This document shows, one piece after another, positions 21,034 to 31,016 of a DNA stretch of 35,688 bases. Position 1 is the first letter of the stretch. Every line of letters starts with the position of its first letter. Source of the DNA: Cruorifilaria tuberocauda (Eukaryota; Nematoda; Chromadorea; Rhabditida; Onchocercidae); the NCBI GenBank assembly GCA_013365365.1, contig JABVXU010000548.1:1-35688 (forward strand), given 5' to 3'. A program made the position numbers and the translations under genes. Below the pieces are notes generated by a model. It was not told where the DNA came from. It saw only the letters and a list, made by a program, of their open reading frames with translations, and ran no database searches.

Positions 21034-22607
21034 CAATCTAATCTCCACTTACGACTGAAACTTTTGATATGCTTATTTGCTATAAAAGTCATCAATAACA
21101 ATGATTATCTTCTTGGATAATATTTGAAAATGAAGGAAATAAGCTGCAAAATGATAAGCTTCTACAATCAACGATTATTAATTATGTCACTTTGATCTAT
21201 CGCTTCATCTGATCATTTAATGGTCGGAGAAACATATTTATATAAATGTACGATGTTTTTAAGCCGACATTTTTTTAAATAAATTTTAATAATTTTTAGT
21301 TGATTGTATTGCGATGAAATTAGTTCATATAATAGTGTGTTACAAATGATATTTTTGTAATCAATAACTATCAGCTACTTATAGGTTTTTACGTCTTACA
21401 CGAAGCATTAATTCGTTATTTCGCGAATTATTTAAACTGCTGGCTTTAATTAAAGAAAGAAGCAGAGGATGTTAAATTTCGAAGTGATGATAGTTCATTG
21501 ATAGTCAAGTTATCATCAAAGGTCAATCTGTTAATTTTCATCATATTCCTAAAAGAAATCAAAAATCGATACAATTTAAAATTGTTTTTGCAACTATAGT
21601 TTTCGCTCAAAAACAAAAAAAAACGCTGAAATTGAAAAGAAATTGCTCACCGATCATTTCATTAAGTAATAACTCTGTCAAAAAGAGAGTAAGTAAAGTT
21701 AGCTTGGCAAGAAATAGAATAAATTTTTTGTTACTCATTTGATACAGCTAAAATAAATGAAAAGCATGCTAAATAACTTAGAATATGATGAAATGGACGA
21801 TATGATCTTTAATAAATCTAATTCGAGCCTGTCTTGCAAATTTCATTTGTCAATTTCTTAATTGAAGACAGATGAATCGTTCCTTATCTACTGAAATTAT
21901 TTTGCAAAAACCGAGTAAACAAAAACGGCACAACAATAATTAGTTTGATGTGAATAATTAGTAAATATGCATTTGAAATTAGTTTTTTAATTGTTTATTT
22001 CAGGGATTCTTAAAACATTCCTTTTTTATTATTAAAATATGAAATTGTGCTCAAAAATTGTTCTTTTTTCTTTTCTAAAATGACAGAGTTCAAAGTTTGA
22101 TAGATGTGTATAAAAGTAAATAATCTGCATGTTTACATAAAATTGGGAAGTAAAACCTAGTTAATTCTTTTTTATTCCTTCTTTTTTGTTTAAAATATTC
22201 ACTTTTTCATTAGTTTTTGAAATAAAAATGCATAAAATTATTTTAAAAGTTTGAAATACTATATACAGAAATAAAGTTACAACATATGAAGGAAAAATTT
22301 TCCAGAAGATAAAAGAGACATTACATACAAACAATTGTACTGAGTTAATTAAATAAAATTAATCCGTAAATTTATATAAAAATAGTCAAGTTAAATTTTG
22401 GAACAAACTAATTCATTACAAATAGTAATTAAGTGATGGAGTGAAATAATCAATACATACAATCAATGATACTTCGTTCTGCTTTTTCTTCCATGTATCA
22501 TTGATTATTAAAAGTTTCAAAAAATTTCACAAAGTTATATAATTTCACAGCCAATGTTGCAATGAGCAAAATATGTTCGCGTTGTTTTTTCGGTTGACTA
22601 ACTCGTT

Positions 22608-22631
22608 CGTTTTTCTTTAAAAAGAAAAACG
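22608..22631. repeat. 24-base near-perfect palindrome downstream of the Rho gene
   Basis: CGTTTTTCTTT (22608-22618) and AAAGAAAAACG (22621-22631) are exact reverse complements separated by two bases. It lies 50 bases beyond the Rho stop codon, in its likely 3' UTR or flank. Confidence 0.75.
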
Positions 22632-22680
22632 TAAGGTAGGTTAAAGCATAAACCACAATAGGGCTTAGAGAAATGAAAAA

Positions 22681-24209
22681 TCAAAAAACGAGTTTTAATT
22701 TCATGATCGAATTCAGTACTCGATTACTACTTCTGGCCCGATATGTTGTAGCAATTCGAATAGCTGCATCGAATACTTGACGAATGCCCTAAAAACGATA
22801 GCTGAAATTATATTTCAGATAACAGTGTAATAGAATTGAATTGTTATATCTTGGTGTGCTGCATTAATTAAAGAGATGAATTACTACAATGTTAATATTA
22901 ACATTGCTGAAATTTCAGCAATTAATTAAGTGTAATGTTTAATTATTTATTGTTGGCTAATTATTATTATTCCAATTTGGTCAAACTGTTATGCAATTTA
23001 TTATTATCACACATTTTAAATATATCATACATTATCGATATTATTCCATTACTATTTTATCCTTACTACAGTAATTATTTATAATAATTTAATTCAAAAA
23101 AAAATTCCAAATGAAAGATTATAATTATTTTGATAACCATAGAGAAAACAGCTTGTTTGTCTGCTTTTGTCTACTTTTGTATTCAAGCTCAAATTTCGAA
23201 AGTGTGAGGGGAGTAAACTTTGCACTTTAACCTCTTTTGTTTTCGCTGAGCATTCGATAACTCGATGGGCAGAAAATTCTTTAGCGCATGCGACTGCATC
23301 ATCGAAATTTACTAAATGTTGATGATGGGAATTTCCGTTACATTTTTCCCGATGTTCTCGTCCCTCATTCCGAATATCTTTTTTGTTTCCAACTACTAAG
23401 ATTGGAACGTCCGGACAAAAGTGTCGAATCTGAAATTTCCTGAGAAATTTTCATTTTATTTCATGAATTTTAAATTTCACGAATGATTTCAAACGCGAAT
23501 TTAATTGCTTATTTTCTAATTGAGATTTTAATTAAAAATGCGAAATAAGTGATATGGATTAGGAGAAAATAGCAAACCTCAGGTATCCATTTTTCCTGAA
23601 CGCTTTTTAATGATTCTGGCCTTTCCACTGAATAGCATACAATGAAGACATCAGTATCAGGATAGCTTAACGGTCTTAAGTTATTGTATTCATCTTCACC
23701 GGCTGTATCGCACACAGTTAATACTTTCTGCAATATTATTTTGTTAACTTTAAAAGTAAATTCAACTGCATGTTATTAGTGTTAATTATTAAATTGTTAT
23801 TCTAAGCTAGGATTGATCGTTTCGATTTAATCACTATGGTTGACTTTCACCAATGCTGGAAAAATGTGTTGAAAATTTTGCCCAAAAAAGCATGAATGAA
23901 ATAAGACTGATTTTTTATTAGTCGAAAACAGCAGACAAATTATTTCATGCAAAAATTTAAAACTATTCAGCTTTAAATAATTGAATTAATATATAACTTT
24001 TGAAATTGGTCAATGAAAAACTTTAGATAAAAATGACTTTTATTGCCATGTACCGTTTTTCCATTTACAAGCGCTTCAATTGCATAATCATCAAAAGCTG
24101 TTGGTGTATATTCCTCAGTAAATTCACCGCCTGCTTGAGCGATAATTAAGCTTGTTTTCCCGCATGATCCATCCCCAACCACTACAAACTTGAATTGTTT
24201 ACGGGTCAT
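22681..24209 (-). CDS. Rho-family small GTPase, 4 exons, 203 aa, atypical
   Basis: Exons on the minus strand are 24209-24054, 23727-23578, 23429-23232 and 22788-22681, all joined in phase 0. Up to residue 120 the numbering matches human RhoA exactly. The P-loop is GDGSCGKTSL (G12-L21), switch I has Tyr34 and Thr37 in EEYTPTAFDDY, and switch II is DTAGEDEYNNLRPLSYPDTD. GNKKD ends at Asp120 and CSAKTKE is the G5 motif. A Rho insert region (REHREKCNGNSHHQHLVNF) makes this Rho rather than Ras or Rab. Such proteins switch actin and vesicle effectors when bound to GTP. Three departures stand out: Glu at position 63 instead of the catalytic Gln, Ala at 38 instead of Val, and a C-terminus (NSIMKLKLVF) with no cysteine or CAAX box. 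Membrane attachment by prenylation is therefore not predicted, unless another last exon exists. Its placement within the Rho family is uncertain. Confidence 0.9.
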
Positions 24210-24221
24210 TGACCGATTTTC

Positions 24222-24238
24222 GCTACAAAAATTGTAGC
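24222..24238 (-). promoter_or_regulatory. Acceptor-like site before the Rho start, inside a small inverted repeat
   Basis: On the minus strand CAATTTTTGTAG ends 13 bases upstream of the Rho ATG, consistent with a trans-splice or 5' UTR acceptor. The 17-base palindrome gctacaaaaattgtagc (7-bp arms, 3-base loop) covers it exactly. Confidence 0.45.
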
Positions 24239-25247
24239 AACCACAGCAATTGAAATAGTTCGACTCAATTTTTAGATGGGAATTTCAGGAAGGCAAAAAA
24301 TAGTTTTCTTGCTTTTTAATATTTCAGAAGAGAAATAAATCAGTAATGTTGATAGTTCAGGGCTGATAGTAAATGTCAAGTAGACGCTACTTGAAATGAT
24401 CCATTTAAATTGTCCAGAACGATCTTCTTAATGGCTAAATTTATATATTTAATTAATTTTGAACAATATCAAAATTAAACGATAAAAGCGTTACATAAAA
24501 CTGCAAATAACTTGAAGATTTATTCATAATAGATCAACAAACAATTTTTAAAACATTTAAATTTACTTGTTTATAATTAAATTTTATTTATTCAGATAGA
24601 ACGTGAATTTCCAGAAATTCCTGATATACAAAGATAATTAATTAACATAATAAACAAAAATTAAAAAGATTATGCGGTAAGAAATGAACTAGAAATCAAC
24701 AAAAGGGTGGTTTAGTATAAAAATTGATGAAAAAGTTGTAAAACGATCAATTTCAAATTTTACTTGAGAAGGGTAAGAAGAATTGATACAAATAATCTTT
24801 TATGTGTAATAGAATTCAAGATTTTATGTGAAAATTAATAGTAATCATTAGATAAGAATAAGTAAAGGAAAATAATTTGATTTTCTGCACAATAAAAAGA
24901 AAATAAAATGAGTTTATAAATTTTATTGTTTTTTTCATAGTCTTTATTTAATTCGGATAATTTTAAAATTTCTTAGAATAAAAAGCAAATGGTTTCGAAA
25001 TTTCGAATTTAATTGTATATTTGCAAGAATATCCGTCATATTAATAGGAATGAAATATTTATAAACATAGAGTTACATTCAGCTAAAGAAATTAGCTTCC
25101 AATATGAAATACCATCCAATACGAAAAAAAAAAAAAATAAGCTTCGAACAGTTCTAGAAATTCAAGTTTCCAACTCATTGTGGAAAGAAATAACTCAAAC
25201 ATAATCAAGCATAATGCGCGCAAACGAATATCATTTGCAGCATCCGC
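24239..25247. other. Intergenic, no gene seen
   Basis: Very AT-rich sequence with stops in all frames. It presumably carries the Rho promoter and the flank of the next minus-strand gene. Confidence 0.6.
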
Positions 25248-25253
25248 TTTATT
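25248..25253 (-). terminator. AATAAA poly(A) signal of the small minus-strand gene
   Basis: On the minus strand a canonical AATAAA lies about 85 bases after the stop codon at 25336. This supports the adjoining segment as a true last exon. Confidence 0.5.
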
Positions 25254-25335
25254 TAAATACTCCAGAAATCTAATTTCAACCCAAATAATATCTAAAAATA
25301 ACTTCTGGAAGTATTAGAACAATTTCGATACGAAA

Positions 25336-26190
25336 TCAATTTATTATACTATCATCTAAAGCGCTTCGTAAGCTACGATCACTCTGTCCTAACGAACTTT
25401 GTTCATCTAAATGAAAAATGAGAAAACTATTTACGCAGTAAATGAAGAATAACGTTTGAATGATTCGAGATCTAATTTCCTCCTAACTTGCATTTCTGTT
25501 CCGTTCCTGTAAATTTACGTTCACTATTTTTTCATTGAAAATTTAATGGAATCTAAAAAAGTGCCAAGTAAACACACTTCATTCAATTTTTCTCTTTTTT
25601 TTTGATTGTAAAATATTTATTCGCAACGAAAAAAATAAGAAAAAATTAATTTGAAATTAGCTAAATTGATATATTTTTAAATATAAATTAATGGTAAGAG
25701 TCTTCGCATGTTTTTGTTTTTCACAGGATAATTTCACGTGAAAGCATCAAGAATATTGTTTCACCAAATAAATTATTAACAAATTAGAATTTAAAAAGGA
25801 AAGTAAGTTTTAGTGTGGAATTCAATTAAAATTTATTGTAGTGCTAAAATTTTGAAAATTAATTAAAATCTAAATTAAATAAATTTCAAACATTTAACTT
25901 TGAATTTTTCGACAACTATGTTGAATTATTTCAATATTATTTCAATTATTTCAATTATTTCAAACTATTTCAATTCGAAATCCACAAGTTTTTCAAAGTT
26001 TTGGCAAAATACTCGAGAGAAATTTCTTAGGAAAATCTAAGCAGCACAGGGTATCGTAACAGCTGAAGGAATAATGAATAAGTAAATTGGAGAGGGAAGT
26101 GAAACACAATTCGCTCCACCTACCTTCCAATTCTTCCAATCTATCCATTATCTTTTCGTTATTAACCTCCCCCGCTTTCTCCTCTCCCAT
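25336..26190 (-). CDS. Small two-exon gene of unknown function (about 45 aa), or the 3' end of a larger gene
   Basis: The first exon is 26190-26124, starting at an ATG (MGEEKAGEVNNEKI, then MDRLEELE) and ending at a strong GTAGGT donor. The last exon is 25406-25336, after a TTTCATTTAG acceptor. It reads EQSSLGQSDRSLRSALDD then SIIN and a TGA stop. The join is in phase (G|AT gives Asp). The product is acidic, probably helical in its first half and Ser-rich in its second. I do not recognise it. The last exon looks distinctly coding and is followed by AATAAA. The first exon is less sure, because its ATG lies in a CT-rich repeat and real upstream exons may exist. Confidence 0.45.
25922..25975. 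repeat. Short tandem repeat, ATTTCAATT-like units
   Basis: About five copies of a 9-base unit (ATTTCAATT, with one degenerate copy containing CAAACT) lie in the intron of the small minus-strand gene. Confidence 0.7.
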
Positions 26191-26253
26191 TAACCCTCCC
26201 CCGCTCCCTCCTCATTAACTATCTCGCTTTCTCTTCCTCTCCTTCCCAATGTA
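26160..26253. repeat. Imperfect CT-rich minisatellite, three units of about 25-30 bp
   Basis: Three consecutive units begin ATTAAC and continue with CT-rich sequence: ATTAACCTCCCCCGCTTTCT, ATTAACCCTCCCCCGCTCCC and ATTAACTATCTCGCTTTCTC. It is the most GC-rich and pyrimidine-biased stretch in the right half. On the minus strand it covers the proposed start of the small two-exon gene. Confidence 0.75.
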
Positions 26254-27240
26254 AAAGCTCAAATTACAAATTATCGTAGTAAGGGAAATTATTTCTAGTT
26301 AAATCATAAAATTCTTCTACATTTTCATTACCATCCAAAAGTTAATAAATTATTCTTTCGACATATCATTTTAGTTAGTTCTCCACCGAATTTCTCATAA
26401 AGTGATTCTACAGTGTATCTAAAAGGTTGAAATTTTAAGATTAAGCATGAAAGAGTAAGCTGAAATGATGCAAATTACGATTAAAATTTAAAAAATTGAA
26501 ATGGTAGGCAGAATGAAATGAGCTAGGATAAAACATTGCAGTGAATAATATTTTATCATTAGAAAATCACAGCAGTTATGACAAATCGAAGTAAAAAATT
26601 TAATAAACTTCTTGAAATATGGCATTTAATTTGAAATAATGCAATAAAAGTTTGAAAACGTGAAAATTTATTAAACCATTTGCTCTGAACTTCAATTTAA
26701 TAGAACTTATCATCGCTATTCAATTAGTACAATATTAATTGTTGAATTACGTCTGATCGATTTAATGTTTGATCGTTCTTCTCCATTCCTATTTTATATT
26801 GGTTATCTCTATCTTTCCATTTTACAATATGATGATGACAAAATGCATGGATTATCAGTTATATGAATGGAGCAGACAATACGATCGGTCTCTTAATTAG
26901 GGTGATTTGTTATCTCATATCATCTATCCGTCTAATCATTGAAACTTCATCCCTTCCTTTATTAGTTGATCCTGGCATTCGTTATTGAGATTTCTTTTTT
27001 ATCCGTCATTTTTACTTCTTTTTACTTCTCACTTTCATCATTCATTTCATCTCGTGTTGCTTTTTGAACTCAATCATTCGTTTTCTATCACATTTCTTAT
27101 AAATAAATTTAGATGCCTTTATGCCATTTCTCAACGGAATTTCATGAGAGAGAAAGTTAGATGACAGTTGAATTTCGGAGAAAAAAAATCACTTGTCTGG
27201 AAGGGAGATGAATAAATCGGTTAGCTGTAAAGAGCTTAAG

Positions 27241-27338
27241 TTGATTTCATTTCCATAAATAACCTAATCACCCACGGATTGAAATAAAAATTAAAAATTG
27301 ATTTCGTCCCGTAAACAACCGATCACCCACGCATTAAT
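27241..27338. repeat. Imperfect direct repeat of about 40 bp
   Basis: A unit at 27241-27282 (TTGATTTCATTTCC, then AACCTAATCACCCACGGATT) recurs at 27298-27338 (TTGATTTCGTCCCG, then AACCGATCACCCACGCATT). The core CACCCACG is identical in both copies, which sit 57 bases apart. Confidence 0.6.
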
Positions 27339-30300
27339 TTTATCCATTTGAATGATGACAAAAAAAGTAATAAAAGAGAAGGACATTAAAGATTAATATG
27401 GATGTGGAAATGAAACACAATATAGACACTCTTTTAACTATCCATTTCATTAAATAATTAATTTTTTAATGATATCAGTGAATTAATGACTCATGAATGA
27501 GACGGGAAATTGATGAAAGAACTGAGTATAATGTGTCATAAATAGAATATGGAAATAGGATAAGGAAAAGCAATTTTTATGACATCAGAAAGTAAAAAGT
27601 ATCAAAAGAAACACGACTTGTTTAGGCGTGATATGTTAAATTTAAAAGTTAATTTTGAATGAGTTTAGTTCACGACATTATTTTTAAAAATTTCTGCATG
27701 TAACACATCAAATCTGACTTTCTATCAAAATGTGCAACTATCACGTCAAAAACTAACGTACCATTTCACGGGTTTCTAGAAGTATGGTATAACGAAAAAG
27801 CTTTTGCATGTCATCTACGAACACGGAAAAACAAACAATCTCGCGTAATGGCGAGGAAGAGAGAAATCAATTTACCACACATATTTTACTTGCTTTGCAT
27901 TTTATTAGTCCGAGAAATCATTGTAATGGAACTCTAACATTATCAGTTGATCAAACTAGTGAATGTTTTAAAATTAATTAATCGTTTAATATCAAATTTT
28001 TGTTGAAGTAAGAAAGGAATGAAATCGCATGAACTATCCTGACTCATAATAATAAGAAATATTAAAGTAATGTTGAGAAAATATTGGTTCAACTCAATTC
28101 ATTCCTTATAACAGCTCAAAAGACAAAATATTTACGATATGATTTTATTTGAAATAACCTTAATAAATTCCTTGAACTTAAAAACGCATGGTCATATATT
28201 TCATAATTTTTTCCTCTTTTAATTAACTACTCTCTTACTTTCCAGAAAGCTTTGGAAAAAATTTAAAACTATTTGACATTGCATTAAATTAAATTAAATT
28301 GTTCTATTATCAAAACAAGCTAAGAGACAAATTTATCTAACAGCGCTTTTGATACAAATATTGAAAAAAATTTTTTCTATTTTCCCGTAGCTTTCATGGA
28401 TTTCCATTAAGCTAAGTTTTTCATTTCCGATTAAGGTTCTTGCAAATTTCCCATAAACAATAAAAGTAAATATTCTCTTTTTAAAAGAATTAAAAGCATA
28501 AGCTGAAAAGATTATTTTTGCTTTTACTTATCTTTAATAAAATATATGGGAAAGAGCAAAAGCAATTTTTTATTTTTCTATTTTTTTAGTGAAATGTGTT
28601 CGAAGAATGAATTCTAGATGCAAAGTTTGTGTAAAAAAATGCCACAAATTTTAAAAAATTTTCGAGATAATGATATTTTGAAATCGGAACTTACTCTCAA
28701 CTCGAGAAAAAGTGTGGAAATAATATTTGGAATTTTTTATTTTTTATAAAACAAAGAGATTCTAAAAAGGTTGTATCGGAAAGCTCTCGTGAATTCATCG
28801 TTGGATGAAATAATAATTGACTGATAGGAAAGCGACATGAAAATGAAAATGTGAAATTTATTTATGGAAAAGAAAAAGTACATTTGTTGTGGTAAAGCAT
28901 GAAAAGAAAAGGAGAAATTTTTCAAAGCGCTAATTAAACTTGTTATTAAAACACATTAGCAATTTTAAAGTAATGTTTAAAATTCAATTATAAAATTAAA
29001 ATGTTCAATCGTTGCAAAGGAAAAATTTCACTGATAAGTTGACGAAGGAAGGCAAAAATTCTTTTCTTTAATAATTTCTAAAATTTTGCATCGCAATTAG
29101 TAACTTATTAGTAGTCTTTGGTGCCAAATTTAACGTTTACGTTGATTAGTTAATGACTCAAGTAAATCAACCAAAGAAACAAAACTGAAAAATTTTATAT
29201 TTGCAAGTCACGGAATAAAAAAGAAACAATTGATAAACAAGAGATTTTTCAACAAATATGGATGATAGGACGGAAGCAAAAAGACAATTTAAGGATAAAA
29301 GGCTTTGAAATAATAATGGCTTCATTTCTAGAGAAGATAGCTAAGGAAACGGATAATCAGAGAAAATTCGATAAAGTGAAGCGGAATGGAATAAATGAAA
29401 TCTGAGTAGAAATTATTAAAGGAAAAAGAAAAGATGAAAATTTCTAGGATAATTTTATAAAAAATGAAAATAGAAAATGGCCTATTTGTCACGGAAGAAA
29501 ATAGAAAAGAGAATTGCAAAATTTCATCTTTTACGGACAGAATCATTGCATTCCAAATGAAATTACCGGTAATTAAAAAGTGATGATGGGGTGGAAAGAT
29601 GGAAAAAATCATTAAGTTAGTAATAATTAAACTTTTTTCTTTTCCTCATTTTAAATCCTTCCTTGCTTACTCCCACATCGAAAATAATTAACTTGCTTTA
29701 ATATCATTTAGTGTACTTATTGAATTCATCCAACTGGAAGATTACAATCGTATGGGAAAATTTTTTGCCTTTATGCTAATTTCATGGAATGCAATGGATT
29801 ATATCACATATTAAATGTAAGCATTATTCTAAACAAAATTAATTAAATTTCACGTATGATAATTCTCAGCGGTGAAATCAAACATCCTCTTTGTTTTCCT
29901 ATTTACTTTGACTATTGTTCAATTAATATTAAGTTTTGTTTATGTTTATGTTCCGCTGACAATGCTATTAGTATATTCCCTATTAGCTAATTGAAAATGA
30001 AATTTAATATTATTGCCAACTTTTCCTTAAACTGACAACTGCAACTTTCAGTTGCTGAAAAAAGTGAAATCTTTTACACATTCTCGTAAATTGAGGCGAA
30101 AAATTGAATTTTATTCAATTCAAGAAACATTCATAGAATGATAAAATAACGTTTCACAATTAAAAATTCTTATTATCAATCAATTTTTTTCCAATATAAT
30201 TAGATAAACAATAATTTTGCTAGCGTTTTCATCAAATTAAAATATGCTTGAAACTAAAATAGAATTACATCGCAGCTAATTAATAATACTAAGGAATTTT

Positions 30301-30941
30301 TAGAATGAAAGATTCTTGATTACTAGTTTTCTCTTTTTTATAATAAAGCTTGGAATGATTTATGATTTCTTTCTGAAAATGATGAAATGTCACTGGTAGA
30401 AATATTTTTCAATTCTTCATTCTTCAATAATTGCAAAACATAATTTTGTTTTGACTTTTTTAATTTTTTACTTTACAAAATATATCTAAGTTAATTAGTC
30501 TATCAGTAAAAAAAAAATTTTATCACAAAATGAAGCATTTTTTCGAAAAAACTGAAGAGTATTCATAAAAAACAATAAATTAATAGTTTGACAAAAAATA
30601 AAAAATTGAATTTTGCCTTTTATGAAAGGGATTAATTCTAAAGAAATAAAATTGATTACAGAGTACCACACATTGCAAAACTTATTATCAATTTCTGAAT
30701 ATTAAAAGTATTCGAATGGAATTATATCAAATTAGAATTTTCTGATTTCTTTTGATTGAAAATTTCAAAATGAAGTGAAATGGAATGAAATGAGAGGAGA
30801 AGAAGAGGACAAGAGGATTAAGAAGGACAAAATTTACAATTAAATTGAAGTTTATCAAGTAGTATGCATAACAAGTTTGATGTATTAGAAATGCGAAATT
30901 ATATTATCCGTCTGAAAGTTTCTAATTTAATTTAGTCCATC

Positions 30942-31016
30942 GTCTCCTTCTTCATTTTCATCGTCGTCGAAGGCAGAAATTGAAGAAACTTTGCAGATGG
31001 TTAGCTATGCCTAAGT
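30942..31016 (-). CDS. Weak candidate last exon with an acidic C-terminus
   Basis: After an AG at the end of CTTAGGCATAG, the minus strand reads LTICKVSSISAF, then DDDENEEGDDGLN, then TAA. Acidic C-terminal tails of this kind are common in real proteins. However, the segment is only 25 codons, I see no nearby AATAAA, and no convincing upstream exon can be joined. A slightly GC-richer patch at 31900-32000 could hold one. Confidence 0.2.

Larger units (their letters stand above)
20802..22607. other. Intergenic DNA between convergent TPS and Rho genes
   Basis: Apart from the TPS 3' UTR and poly(A) signals, I see only AT-rich sequence with frequent stops in all frames and no conserved protein motif. 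Confidence 0.7.

Noticed and set aside
22540..22625. Possible extra Rho last exon (KNERVSQPKKQREH) that could supply a membrane anchor
   Set aside because: It has no CAAX cysteine in the matching frame and would require ignoring the simple in-phase last exon at 22788-22681.
28737..29612. Phe/Ser/Leu-rich minus-strand open frames
   Set aside because: They mirror a purine-rich plus strand, and their composition explains the openness.
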